64,000 nucleotides of DNA from NCBI GenBank assembly GCA_024642215.1, contig JAHEBO010000016.1, forward strand, positions 39,783 through 103,782. The letters are read 5' to 3'. Below the pieces are notes generated by a model. The model saw nothing but the letters and a program-made list of their open reading frames with translations. It had not been told where the DNA came from and searched no databases. This document shows positions 50,989 to 60,805 of this stretch, in pieces. Origin of the DNA: Limnohabitans sp. (GTDB lineage Bacteria > Pseudomonadota > Gammaproteobacteria > Burkholderiales > Burkholderiaceae_C). A program made the translations under genes and the position numbers. Within the stretch, counting starts at the first letter, position 1. Every line of letters starts with the position of its first letter.

Positions 50989-53088
50989 TCAGATGGCCAG
51001 CGGGTCGACATCGACCAGCCAGCGAATCAAACCTTTGTGCGCTGGATTTGAACGTGCCTCATGCAGACACGCTTGAAGCAAGTCCAGCACTTTGTGCAGC
51101 GACTGACGCGAAGTGCTTTCCAGCAACATTTGCGCGCGCTCTACATTGGCCACACGCTGAATGCTCATGGGCACTGCAGGAAAAATACTGACATCTGCCA
51201 TCAGGGTCGCTGCGTGTGCATCGTCTTGCGTCAAGCTTTGCAATTGCGCGTTGCCATGGTTTAAAAATGCTTGCGCCACGGCCTGCATGCGGGCGTCGCA
51301 TCGAATCAAAGCTTGAAAGCTGAAGGGGGGCAAACCAGCTTCTAAGCGTTCCTTCAACTGCTGTGCCGCAAAGGAAGGGTAGTCGTGTTTTTTCAGCGCC
51401 TCAAACAAAGCGTGCGATGGGTGAAAGGTCTGAACCCACATTTCACTGGAAGCACTTTGCGCTGCATCACGGCCAGCGCGGCCACCGGCCTGCATCAGCA
51501 GTGCAAACAAACGCTCAGGTGCTCTGAAATCACTTGAGAACAAAGCACCATCGGGGTTGATGGCTGCGACCAAAGTGATGCGCCTGAAATCATGTCCTTT
51601 GGCAATCATTTGAGTGCCGACCAGCACATCCACTTCACCGCTGTGAACGCCAGCCAATTGCGCTTCAAGTGCGCCCTTCAGTTTGGTACTGTCTGCGTCA
51701 ATGCGCATCACGCGAACGGCTTGACCGTCGGGACGTTTAACGTCGATCAGCAGCTCGGCCAAATGTTCTTCGAGTTGTTCGGTGCCGCGGCCCATGGGGG
51801 CAATGTCTGCATTGCCGCACGCTGGGCATGCGCGAGGCACACGTTCCGTCAAGCCGCAATGGTGGCAGCGCAACGTGCGGTCAATTTTGTGAAACACACG
51901 AAACGCGCTGCAATGGGTGCATTCACTTTTCCAATCGCAATCGGCGCAATGCAACACGGGGGCATAACCGCGGCGGTTGAGCAACAGCATGCTTTGCTCG
52001 CCTTTGGCCACGCGCTCTTGAATGGCCGCGATCAAAGGCGTAGAGAGCACCGTTTTTCGAGGCTGATGGTTCATGTCGACCCGGCGCACAAAAGGCAATT
52101 TGCCAGCGCCAATGCGCGCGGGCATTGGCAAACGCAAATAGCGCCCGCCTTCTGCAGCTGGGCGACTGTGGTACCAACTCTCCAAAGACGGTGTTGCGGA
52201 TCCCAGCATCACTTTGGCACCTTCTCGACTTGCGCGGTAAATGGCCAAGTCGCGTGCTGAGTAGCGAGCGCCTTCCTGTTGTTTGTAACTGGCGTCGTGC
52301 TCCTCGTCGACCACAATCCATTTCAGCTTGGGCATCGAGGCGAAAATCGCCATGCGTGTCCCCAGCACAATGCGTGCAGAACCGTTGTGGGCCGCTAGCC
52401 AACTCTTCAAGCGTTGCGGCCCTGTCATACCACTGTGCATGGACACCACGCCGTCAGCGCCAAAGCGGGCTTTCACGCGTTCCTCCAACTGCGGTGTCAA
52501 ATTGATTTCTGGCACCATCATCAGCGCCTGTGCTTCGGGGTCTTCTGCCAAGCAGCGCGCGACAGCTTGTAAATACACTTCCGTTTTGCCGCTGCCCGTT
52601 GCGCCGTGGATCAAGAAGGGGCCTGGTGCTTCAGCGATGTGTGCCAGTACCTGGATTTGCTGTTCAGACAGTTGCCAAGGCGAAGCCATCGTTGCTTTCA
52701 TGGTTTCATCGGATGCACTGTTCTTTTTCAAGCGACGGCCCAGTTGAACGGGGGTCAGGTCACGCAATTGCGGTGGCAAGGCGGCCATCGCCACTTCACC
52801 GATGGCGCGCTGGTAATACTGCGCAGTAAATTGAACCAACTGAAGCCAGTGCGCACTCAGCGGGCTGACGCCATCCAACACGGCCGCCACATTTTTCACA
52901 GCATTCTGTGCCAAGTGCGAAGGGGCCACAGCATGCACCCGCCACACCACGCCCAAGACTTCACGCTTGCCAAATGGCACGCGCACCAAGTGACCTACCT
53001 GGGCGGGTAGGTCTGTGCCGTAAGTGAGCAGGCCACCCACTTGGCTGTGGGCTGGCGCCGAAACGGCAACGTCAAGCCACATGTGCAT
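50989..53088 (-). CDS. priA: Primosomal replication restart helicase PriA
   Basis: LIHGATGSGKTEVYLQAVARCL; VDEEHDASYKQQEGARYSARDLA; zinc-binding CADCDWKSECTHC...CHHCGLTERVPRACPACG. Confidence 0.97.
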   Translation of the reverse strand: MHMWLDVAVSAPAHSQVGGLLTYGTDLPAQVGHLVRVPFGKREVLGVVWRVHAVAPSHLAQNAVKNVAAVLDGVSPLSAHWLQLVQFTAQYYQRAIGEVAMAALPPQLRDLTPVQLGRRLKKNSASDETMKATMASPWQLSEQQIQVLAHIAEAPGPFLIHGATGSGKTEVYLQAVARCLAEDPEAQALMMVPEINLTPQLEERVKARFGADGVVSMHSGMTGPQRLKSWLAAHNGSARIVLGTRMAIFASMPKLKWIVVDEEHDASYKQQEGARYSARDLAIYRASREGAKVMLGSATPSLESWYHSRPAAEGGRYLRLPMPARIGAGKLPFVRRVDMNHQPRKTVLSTPLIAAIQERVAKGEQSMLLLNRRGYAPVLHCADCDWKSECTHCSAFRVFHKIDRTLRCHHCGLTERVPRACPACGNADIAPMGRGTEQLEEHLAELLIDVKRPDGQAVRVMRIDADSTKLKGALEAQLAGVHSGEVDVLVGTQMIAKGHDFRRITLVAAINPDGALFSSDFRAPERLFALLMQAGGRAGRDAAQSASSEMWVQTFHPSHALFEALKKHDYPSFAAQQLKERLEAGLPPFSFQALIRCDARMQAVAQAFLNHGNAQLQSLTQDDAHAATLMADVSIFPAVPMSIQRVANVERAQMLLESTSRQSLHKVLDLLQACLHEARSNPAHKGLIRWLVDVDPLAI

Positions 53089-53217
53089 CAAGTCCCTTGT
53101 GTTGAAACTTCAATTTGAAGTCGTTCATGCATTCTGTCATTTTCTTGCTCATAAATATTCTTGAAATCGTGGGTAAGTTGTTGTTTTTCAAGATCTTTAG
53201 AAGCAGTCCCAATAAAC

Positions 53218-53226
53218 TGTGGATAA
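53218..53226 (-). promoter_or_regulatory. DnaA-box match (TTATCCACA on minus strand)
   Basis: TGTGGATAA on + strand, exact match to the DnaA box consensus. Confidence 0.5.
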
Positions 53227-53254
53227 CTTTGTTGAAAACTCTACCCGATGCCTC

Positions 53255-53281
53255 GCGAAGCCTTGAAAAATAAGGCTTTGC
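53255..53281. repeat. Inverted repeat / hairpin in priA-hemE intergenic region
   Basis: GCGAAGCCTT-GAAAAAT-AAGGCTTTGC, one G-T pair. Confidence 0.6.
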
Positions 53282-53405
53282 TTGGATTGCTCGAGAACTG
53301 AGCAGATTCATTAAATTCAATGAAATCAATAACTTAGAGAAATCCCAAAGCGCCTAAGAAGCGCATGAGCGAGACAAGAATTTTAAATTCTATTGAAATT
53401 GCTTT

Positions 53406-53414
53406 TGTGCATAA
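53406..53414 (-). promoter_or_regulatory. DnaA-box-like match (TTATGCACA on minus strand)
   Basis: TGTGCATAA on + strand, matches TTATNCACA. Confidence 0.4.
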
Positions 53415-53422
53415 GTCAATAG

Positions 53423-53459
53423 AAAAAACCCAAAAATTTAAATATTTTTGGGTTTTTTT
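53423..53459 (-). terminator. Rho-independent terminator downstream of hemE
   Basis: AAAAAACCCAAAAA ... TTTTTGGGTTTTTTT; T-rich on both strands. Confidence 0.8.
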
Positions 53460-53496
53460 GAGGGGTCTTATGCGCTAGGGCGCAATTGTGGGTCTG

Positions 53497-54612
53497 TCAT
53501 TTGCGCAGGGCCTTCGAGTGCTTATGGACGGCCTCGACCAGTGCTGAAACATGTTCCGGGGGCGTGAATTGGCTAATGCCATGTCCCAGATTGAAAATAT
53601 GCGTTGGGCCAGTGCTGTTGGCATCTGTGTGTGGCTTGCCAAAACTGTCCAAGACGCGAATCACTTCTTTTTGGATTTGCGCAGGCGGGGCAAACAACAC
53701 ATTGGGGTCGATGTTGCCTTGCAAGGCTTTGCCTGGGCCATTCACTGCGCCGCCCACCATCTGGCGAGCGCGTCCCAAGTTCATGGTCCAGTCCAAACCC
53801 AGCACGTTGCAATCGAGTTGGCCCATCTCTTCCAACCACAGGCCACCGCCTTTGGTGAAGACAATGCTCGGAATGCGCACGCCGTTGTGCTCTTTCTTCA
53901 GCAGTGCCAAAACTTTGGCGGTGTAGGCCAAGCTAAATTCCTGAAATGCCGCGTCGGCCAACACACCGCCCCAGCTGTCAAAAATCATGACAGCTTGCGC
54001 GCCGGCTTCAATTTGCGTGTTGAGGTAGGTGGCCACCGCTTGCGCATTGACTTCCAAAATTCGGTGCATCAAATCAGGCCGGCTGTACAGCATCGATTTG
54101 ACCAAGCGATAGTCATCGGAGCCTTTGCCCTCCACCATGTAGCAAGCCAAGGTCCAGGGGCTACCCGAAAAGCCAATCAAGGGCACGCGGCCGTTCAAGG
54201 CTTTGCGAATGGACGTGACCGCGTCAAAGACATAACGCAGCTTGGCCATGTCGGGCACTTGCAACTCGGACACAGCCGCTTCATCTCGCACGCTCTTGGC
54301 AAAGCGAGGGCCTTCGCCCAATGCAAAGCTCAGACCCAAGCCCATGGCGTCTGGGACCGTCAAAATATCGCTGAACAAAATGGCGGCGTCTAAGGGGTAG
54401 CGCTCAAGCGGCTGCAGGGTGACTTCAGTGGCAAAGTCCACATTGGTGGCCAAGCCCATGAAACTGCCCGCCTTGGCGCGCGTGGCGCAATATTCAGGCA
54501 AATAACGACCCGCTTGCCGCATCAACCACACGGGTGTGTGATCGGTGGCTTGGCGCAAACAGGCGCGCAAGAAAGTGTCATTCGTCAAAGGGGCAAAACT
54601 GGCTGAAGTCAT
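53497..54612 (-). CDS. hemE: Uroporphyrinogen decarboxylase
   Basis: [66 protein letters not shown]. Confidence 0.97.
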   Translation of the reverse strand: MTSASFAPLTNDTFLRACLRQATDHTPVWLMRQAGRYLPEYCATRAKAGSFMGLATNVDFATEVTLQPLERYPLDAAILFSDILTVPDAMGLGLSFALGEGPRFAKSVRDEAAVSELQVPDMAKLRYVFDAVTSIRKALNGRVPLIGFSGSPWTLACYMVEGKGSDDYRLVKSMLYSRPDLMHRILEVNAQAVATYLNTQIEAGAQAVMIFDSWGGVLADAAFQEFSLAYTAKVLALLKKEHNGVRIPSIVFTKGGGLWLEEMGQLDCNVLGLDWTMNLGRARQMVGGAVNGPGKALQGNIDPNVLFAPPAQIQKEVIRVLDSFGKPHTDANSTGPTHIFNLGHGISQFTPPEHVSALVEAVHKHSKALRK

Positions 54613-54708
54613 AGCAATAAAGGCCGTGAAGGCGTTTCCAAATGTGTCTGCTGCATTCTCGCAGACTGCCCGCGTTCCGCGGTTCGAATTGACGTGCGTC
54701 AATTCAAA

Positions 54709-56976
54709 TTATGGCGAAGTCTTAACTTGGCTCAATGAATTTTGAATTTCTGACACCGTGGGCAACTCGGACAGCAAATGCGCTTCCTGACCTGGTGCAT
54801 ACCAAGCGTAAACGGGCACACCGTTGCGGCCCATGGCGTTTAGCGCTCGGGTAATGGCGGGGTCATACCGAGTCCAGTCGGCGCGCAACAGCAACACCTT
54901 CTTTTGTAAAAAGTCAGCCTTCACCACAGGGTCGTTGAACGTGGTCTTTTTGTTGAACTGGCACGTGACGCACCAAGCGGCCGTGAAGTCTACAAAAACG
55001 GGACGTCCTGCTGCGCGAGCTTGGGCCACTTTGTCTTCAGACCAAGCTTCCCAAATCACACCTGCCGAACGCGGCTTGCCATTTGATTCAGAAGCAACGG
55101 GCCAGTGATCTTCGGCTGCGGCTGGGTCAATGCGAGTCCAGCTGGCGCCCCATTGCCACAAAGACAAGACCATCAAGACCGCGGCCAAGCTGCGCAAAAA
55201 CCAGCCTGACTTGCCCTGCTGTGGCAAGGCCCACAACATGAGCGCCAAACTCAGCAAGCAAATGAGGAAGCCCGTGACACCTTCCAGGCCCACTTGTTGA
55301 CCCAAGACCCAGACCAACCAGATGACCGTTGCAAACATGGGGAAGGCCATGAATTGACGGAAGGTCACCATCCATGCGCCGGGTCTTGGCAGGCGATCAA
55401 CCCATGCCGTGCTAAACGAAACTGCAATGAAAGGCAGTGCCATGCCTAAACCCATGGCAGCAAAAATAGGCAACGCCTGCCAAGCGGGTAACCCAATGGC
55501 CAGACCTAGCGAAGCACCCATGAAGGGGGCCGTGCAGGGCGACGCAATGACCACCGCAAACACGCCTGACCACAATGCGTTGACCCAAGTCTTAGACCAC
55601 TGAAAACCCGCCACTGAACTGGGTACAAAGGCGCCAAATTCAAACAGGCCAGACAAGTTCAGTCCCATCACGGCAAACAGCATGGCCAGTCCACCCACCA
55701 CCCAAGGCGATTGCAGTTGGAAGCCCCAACCCATTTGCGATCCTGCGGCTCTGAGGGCCAACATCAAACCACCCAACAGCAAGAAAGACATCAAAACACC
55801 CGCCGTGAAGGACCACGCTGATACCTTCATGTCCTTGGGGCTGTTGGAATGTTGCGTGATGCTCAGTAATTTGATGGCCAAGACGGGGAAAACGCAGGGC
55901 ATCAAGTTCAACAACAGACCCCCTGCAAAGGCGCCTAGCAAGGCCAGAACCCATGTGGCAAAGGGGGCTGGCAAAGCACTGCTGACGCCTTGTGCCGTGT
56001 TGCCAGCACTTGTAGCAGGTTGGATGTCATCTGCAAACGCTTGCCATTGACCCTGAACGGGCGTATCTAGCGTCCATTGCAAGCCAGTGGGCGCGTCGGC
56101 CTTGCCTTGCACCAGAAGCCAAGTCATTTGTTTTGGGCTGTCCATTCGCTCGCTAGAAACCTTGACTTGCACTTGCGTCGGCGCTTTGCCGTCTTGAGGC
56201 AAGCCTTGAATGAGTGGCGTGGCATTGTTCTGAATCACGTTGGCCGTTTGAGGGAACACCGTCCAACTGCCCGTTTGCAGTTCTGCAGGCAAACCGGCAA
56301 TGGCCAATTGAAGCGTGCGACCGTCGGAGGCAATGCGGGCTTCATGCGCGCCCTTCAATGATTTGGGTTGCAGTTGAATGGCTTTTTGAAACTCGGCTGG
56401 CGCCATGGTCGTTGCGCTTTTGAGTGGGATGGACAGCTGAAAGTCACCTTCTTGAGGAATGCACTCTTGCTTACAAACCAGCCAGTTGGCATGCAGTTGG
56501 ATGTCCAGGGCAGCCAAGTCGGTGGCCGGCTTGAAACCCTTGTCAATTTGGATGGGGGTGACCAGCAACACGGTGTCCTCATAGCCAAAATTGGCCATGG
56601 GCCCGATGGGAATCATTTTGGGCACGGGCCAAATCACCGGCGCAGCCTTCAAGCCGGAAGGCAGCTTCCAAGTTAGTTCGGTAGGCAGTCCGGAATCGCC
56701 TGGATTACGCCAATAGGTGTGCCAATGCGGTTGATGCGCCAGTTGCAGGCCCACCCAAAAGGTTTGACCGGCCGCGATGCCTTGCGGTGCTTCGGCCAGC
56801 AAGATGGCTTTGACTTGCTGAGTTTGAACCACGTTGGAAACTTTGGCGTTGCCCAGAATCTGGGTGGGTTGTTGTGCCTGCGCGTGGCTTGTCAGTGTGC
56901 CAAGCAGCACCAGCAGACCCCACAGCGTGGCAAGCCATAAAGGGTTCACAAGGCGACGAAAATTCAGCAGCAACAT
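54709..56976 (-). CDS. dsbD: Thiol:disulfide interchange protein DsbD family
   Basis: N-terminal periplasmic domain, ~8 TM region (LNLMPCVFPVLAIKLLS; VIASPCTAPFMGASLG), C-terminal thioredoxin motif VDFTAAWCVTCQFNKKTTF. Confidence 0.94.
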   Translation of the reverse strand: MLLLNFRRLVNPLWLATLWGLLVLLGTLTSHAQAQQPTQILGNAKVSNVVQTQQVKAILLAEAPQGIAAGQTFWVGLQLAHQPHWHTYWRNPGDSGLPTELTWKLPSGLKAAPVIWPVPKMIPIGPMANFGYEDTVLLVTPIQIDKGFKPATDLAALDIQLHANWLVCKQECIPQEGDFQLSIPLKSATTMAPAEFQKAIQLQPKSLKGAHEARIASDGRTLQLAIAGLPAELQTGSWTVFPQTANVIQNNATPLIQGLPQDGKAPTQVQVKVSSERMDSPKQMTWLLVQGKADAPTGLQWTLDTPVQGQWQAFADDIQPATSAGNTAQGVSSALPAPFATWVLALLGAFAGGLLLNLMPCVFPVLAIKLLSITQHSNSPKDMKVSAWSFTAGVLMSFLLLGGLMLALRAAGSQMGWGFQLQSPWVVGGLAMLFAVMGLNLSGLFEFGAFVPSSVAGFQWSKTWVNALWSGVFAVVIASPCTAPFMGASLGLAIGLPAWQALPIFAAMGLGMALPFIAVSFSTAWVDRLPRPGAWMVTFRQFMAFPMFATVIWLVWVLGQQVGLEGVTGFLICLLSLALMLWALPQQGKSGWFLRSLAAVLMVLSLWQWGASWTRIDPAAAEDHWPVASESNGKPRSAGVIWEAWSEDKVAQARAAGRPVFVDFTAAWCVTCQFNKKTTFNDPVVKADFLQKKVLLLRADWTRYDPAITRALNAMGRNGVPVYAWYAPGQEAHLLSELPTVSEIQNSLSQVKTSP

Positions 56977-57074
56977 AAGCCAGAAGCATTCCAAAAAATA
57001 GGGAAGACGCAATGTTCGAACTCTACACCTCAAAATCATTCCCTGAAAATCAGTGTCTCTATTAAACTGCCGTC

Positions 57075-57932
57075 ATGAAAAGCCCGTCAGCCAAGCCCAC
57101 AGCTACCCATTTCTGGTCAGAATTGACCACCCTCGACTTTGCGAGCATTGACACATCTCGCGCCATTGCGGTGCTACCACTGGCTGCCACAGAGCAGCAT
57201 GGCCCGCATTTGCCTTTGTCTGTTGACGCAGATATCGTGAACGGTGTTGTCCAAGCAAGTTTGGCGCATTTGGGTGCGAGTCAGCAGGGTTGCCAAGCAG
57301 ACTTGCCCGTCTTTTTCTTGCCCACTCAAAGCGTAGGCCTCAGCCCCGAACATGCAGCCTTTCCGGGCACGCTCACCTTAAAACCTGAAACTTTGATGCG
57401 TCTTTGGACCGACATTGCCGAATCTGTCAAAGCAGCAGGCGTCAACAAATTGGTGCTGTTCAACGCACATGGTGGGCATGTCGGTGCCATGGATGTGGTG
57501 GCCCGCGATTTGCGCGCACGTTTAGGCATGTTGGTGTACAGCGTCAATTGGTATCAACTGCCGTTGCACAACGACAAAGGTGAAGATTTGAATGACTTGT
57601 TTCCTGCACATGAACACCGCTTCGGTGTGCATGCGGGTGATGTGGAAACCTCCGTCATGCTGGCCCTTCAGCCGCAATTGGTGCGGATGAACTTGGCGCA
57701 GAATTTTCAATCAACGTCTCAGCAGCGCGCCGCAGATTTTTCCATTTTGGGCAACGGTCGAAGTGCCAAGTTGGCCTGGCAAATGCAAGATTACAACCCT
57801 GCTGGCGCAGCTGGCAATGCCGCCGCGGCTAGCGCTGAAAAAGGTCAAGCATTGCTTGCGGCTGCAGGCCGTTCGCTGGCGCAGCTCTTGTCTGAAATTG
57901 ATCGACTGCCCGTTGACACACTTCGCAATTGA
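57075..57932 (+). CDS. Creatininase/creatinine amidohydrolase family protein
   Basis: AVLPLAATEQHGPHLPLSVDADIV...NAHGGHVGAMDVVARDLRA...HAGDVETSVMLALQPQLV. Confidence 0.93.
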   Translation: MKSPSAKPTATHFWSELTTLDFASIDTSRAIAVLPLAATEQHGPHLPLSVDADIVNGVVQASLAHLGASQQGCQADLPVFFLPTQSVGLSPEHAAFPGTLTLKPETLMRLWTDIAESVKAAGVNKLVLFNAHGGHVGAMDVVARDLRARLGMLVYSVNWYQLPLHNDKGEDLNDLFPAHEHRFGVHAGDVETSVMLALQPQLVRMNLAQNFQSTSQQRAADFSILGNGRSAKLAWQMQDYNPAGAAGNAAAASAEKGQALLAAAGRSLAQLLSEIDRLPVDTLRN

Positions 57933-57960
57933 TGCCTTTGAGCGGCTTCAATACCGCAAC

Positions 57961-59070
57961 TTAATTTATCTTGGGTAGTTGGAGCTCACAGGCTTCGGCG
58001 TAAATTTGCTTTGGACATTCGCGGCTGGCATCTAAGCAGCCACCCTCTGCATAAATGCCTTTGCCATCGCGCATGCGCTTCATCACGCGCAAGACCTGTT
58101 CCAATTTGAGTGGGTCTTCCAGCGTTTTTTTAACGCACGCTTCAACGATGGTTTCATCGATCCAAGCTTCGCCTTGCGCATTGGTGCGAAGGCCGTCTCG
58201 CCAGTGATAAATTTCCACGCATTTGGTGGCCAACGTAAAGGGTTGGTCGCGTTTCCAAAAATTGCTGAACAAGCCGCCGCCCATGTAAATGACCCATGAG
58301 CCTTCATAACCCGTCACATCCGACGACGCTTCATGGGGATTGCGAAACCAAAGTCGATCGCCTGGCACAAAAAAATGCGCAGGCAAGGGCGCCTCGAGAG
58401 AGCCGTATTCGTGCAAGAACACATCGTGAAACTGCCCCGATCGCACAGCATGGACTTCGTTGAGGTGTTGCAGTGCTGTCAATAATGCGGGGTGATGCAT
58501 TTGCGCTTCTTGCGCCAACCCCAACAAAATCACGTACTCACTGGCGCGATAACAAGAGAAGTCATAAAGCTTGCCGGTGACTTCGGGTTGCGTGGCACTG
58601 ATCAAAGCTTTGATCAAACAAGTGCCGGGTTGCAAAATGAACCCGGCTTCGTCCACATAGTGCCAAAACTCAACAGGCCGCTCAGCCGCTTCTGTGCGAA
58701 AGGCGAGTGCTGTCTTGCGTGCCGCTCTCGCAATGTTTTCTCTGACGCGCACGGCACTTGAAAGTGCTTCTATATTTTTAAATTCAAAAACATGGGGAGA
58801 AATCAACAGCGACCACAAAATCTCTTGTGTTAAGTTATGTGCGTAATTCTGAAATGACAGCGTGTTGTATTCGGGTGCAAACTTACCAGCCCAGTCTGCT
58901 TGCATGTGGCAATGCGTGATACCTTGCTTGTATTCAATCACGGCATCAGTGAGGAGACCTTGCTTGCGCAGGAAGTCCCTGCAGCTTTCAGTGGTTTCAT
59001 CTGTCAAACGAATGCCCTGAGCACGGTCAAGCATGGATGGAGTCGAGGGCTGAGTCTGCATGCATGTCAT
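57961..59070 (-). CDS. Protein-glutamine gamma-glutamyltransferase (Tgl)-like protein
   Basis: Remembered resemblance to Bacillus Tgl: FEFKNIEALSSAVRVRENIARAARKTA; LYDFSCYRASEYVILLGLA; PAHFFVPGDRLWFRNPHEASSDVTGYEGSWVIYMGGG. Confidence 0.6.
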   Translation of the reverse strand: MTCMQTQPSTPSMLDRAQGIRLTDETTESCRDFLRKQGLLTDAVIEYKQGITHCHMQADWAGKFAPEYNTLSFQNYAHNLTQEILWSLLISPHVFEFKNIEALSSAVRVRENIARAARKTALAFRTEAAERPVEFWHYVDEAGFILQPGTCLIKALISATQPEVTGKLYDFSCYRASEYVILLGLAQEAQMHHPALLTALQHLNEVHAVRSGQFHDVFLHEYGSLEAPLPAHFFVPGDRLWFRNPHEASSDVTGYEGSWVIYMGGGLFSNFWKRDQPFTLATKCVEIYHWRDGLRTNAQGEAWIDETIVEACVKKTLEDPLKLEQVLRVMKRMRDGKGIYAEGGCLDASRECPKQIYAEACELQLPKIN

Positions 59071-59082
59071 TTTGACAAGAAA

Positions 59083-59120
59083 TGAGGCCTCACCCTATCG
59101 GGACAAACACTATCGTGTTT
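59083..59120. promoter_or_regulatory. Three abutting palindromes upstream of the Tgl-like gene
   Basis: TGAGGCCTCA (59083-59092), CCC-TATC-GGG (59093-59102), AAACAC-TATC-GTGTTT (59105-59120). Confidence 0.6.
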
Positions 59121-59162
59121 TAACTTCTTAGACTCAGCGCAAAAAGAGTGTGTGATTTGATC

Positions 59163-59849
59163 TCACGCAAAAGTCACCCACTGGTGGTGGTCACTTCCGT
59201 CCAAGTGCGGCAAGTTGTTATAGGAGAGCAGCATGTGCCTTGACGGCGTGTAAATGAATTCTGTCAATGCAGTGTTGCGAATGCGCAAGTTCAACTCAAT
59301 GGTGGTGTCTGCGGGGGCGCCTAGCACTTGGCCCACGGCTGTCGAAATTGGTCCGCCACTTGACACCAAAAGCACCCGGCCTTGATAGCGTGTACGCACA
59401 TGTTCCAGCACCTCTTGAATGCCTTGAACAAACTCAGCGTAACTTGGCATGCCCTTGGGCTGTGTTTCGCCCGCCATCCACTTTTGCAGCGCAGTTCTGA
59501 GCAAGCGAAAATGATGTTTGTACATCTCGGGTGTATCTGGCTTGGCCAAAGGCATAGGATGCACAGTTTCAATCAAAGCATGGCTGTCATACTCGTTCAA
59601 CCCAGGCCACACTTCGGGTGTCATGTGAAGGCCAGCACCCTCTGCAATGCCTTCCCAAGTTTGCCGGTGCCGCTTCAGGCTGCCCATCAACACCGCATCA
59701 AATGCCAAAACGTCGGGTGCATGCGCAGACGCTTGTTTCCAATAGGCGCCTAAGCGGATACTTTGGCGTTTGCCCAAGTCACTCAGTTGATCGTAGTCGT
59801 CGGCGCCAAAGGATGCTTGTCCATGACGCACCAAAGTCAGTTGTCCCAT
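59163..59849 (-). CDS. Histidine phosphatase (phosphoglycerate mutase-like) family protein
   Basis: LTLVRHGQASFGADDYDQLSDLGKRQSIRLG; RVLLVSSGGPISTAVGQ. Confidence 0.93.
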   Translation of the reverse strand: MGQLTLVRHGQASFGADDYDQLSDLGKRQSIRLGAYWKQASAHAPDVLAFDAVLMGSLKRHRQTWEGIAEGAGLHMTPEVWPGLNEYDSHALIETVHPMPLAKPDTPEMYKHHFRLLRTALQKWMAGETQPKGMPSYAEFVQGIQEVLEHVRTRYQGRVLLVSSGGPISTAVGQVLGAPADTTIELNLRIRNTALTEFIYTPSRHMLLSYNNLPHLDGSDHHQWVTFA

Positions 59850-59854
59850 GATGC

Positions 59855-60790
59855 TCAGTCTAACGCCACTTGGCCTTCAATGCAGACCACAGTGTCGCCA
59901 CCCACCCACACTTGGCCTTGCGAGTCTTGTTGTATGTGCACGCGCCCCTGTCGCCCCAGTGCTTGTCCTTGGCTTGCGATGTAGTGCTTGGGCATCTTGC
60001 CCGAGTCGATCAGCCACTGCGCCAGCGAGGCATTCAAACTGCCGGTGACAGGATCTTCCAAAATGCCGATGGCCGCAGCAAAAGCACGCACCTCGAGTTG
60101 GGCATCAGCGGTTGCCATGCCTGACCTGCCTGCAAATGCCCTTGATTCCCGATTGCTCCGTGAAATCAGCAGACTTGAACTTGACTTGTCTTCGTCAGTG
60201 ATGGCGGCAACCCCCACTTTGACGCCCAGTTGTTTCAAGGCCAAGTGATCCGGCGTCAAGCTGCGAACGGTTTCAGCAGAGTCCAATAAAAACGACCACC
60301 ACTCGGGGCCGTTATTCAGAATTTGGCACTGCAAGATGTTTTCTTGTTGAAGGCCCAATGCCTTCAACACTGCGCGCATCATGTCGCTGGCTATGTCACG
60401 CCTTTGTGAAGGCGGTGCAGCAAAAGCCCATTGGTCTTGGCGTGCTTCAATTCGAACCAAGCCGACGCCACACTCTTGCACAATGAGGCCTTTGACTTGA
60501 GGCTGATGCCCAGCCTGCAACCAAGCCCTGGCACTGCCCAATGTGGGGTGGCCTGCAAACGGCAATTCGCCGCCGGGTGTAAAGATGCGCAATTTGTAAT
60601 CGGCGCCTTGCGCTTGGGCTTCTGGTGTGGGCGGAAACATAAAGGTTGTTTCGCTCAATTGCGTCCAGCGTGCAAAACTTTGCATGCTGGCATCACTCAG
60701 ACCTGTACCGTCCAACACAACGGCAACAGGATTGCCTAGATAGCCAACGGATGTGAAAACATCCACTTGTTTGAAGGGCCTCGAAGTCAT
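59855..60790 (-). CDS. PhzF-family isomerase/epimerase
   Basis: FKQVDVFTSVGYLGNPVAVVLDG; LSETTFMFPP; YKLRIFTPGGELPFAGHPTLGSA. Confidence 0.94.
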   Translation of the reverse strand: MTSRPFKQVDVFTSVGYLGNPVAVVLDGTGLSDASMQSFARWTQLSETTFMFPPTPEAQAQGADYKLRIFTPGGELPFAGHPTLGSARAWLQAGHQPQVKGLIVQECGVGLVRIEARQDQWAFAAPPSQRRDIASDMMRAVLKALGLQQENILQCQILNNGPEWWSFLLDSAETVRSLTPDHLALKQLGVKVGVAAITDEDKSSSSLLISRSNRESRAFAGRSGMATADAQLEVRAFAAAIGILEDPVTGSLNASLAQWLIDSGKMPKHYIASQGQALGRQGRVHIQQDSQGQVWVGGDTVVCIEGQVALD

Positions 60791-60805
60791 GGGAGATCTC
60801 CGTAT

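Noticed and set aside
53072-53329. 85-aa minus-strand ORF upstream of priA
   Set aside because: Out-of-frame overlap with the priA start, in an AT-rich intergenic region; no recognisable family.
53092-53496. Considered as chromosomal oriC because of DnaA-box matches
   Set aside because: No dnaA, dnaN or rpmH nearby and only two boxes; kept only as a possible DnaA-binding locus.
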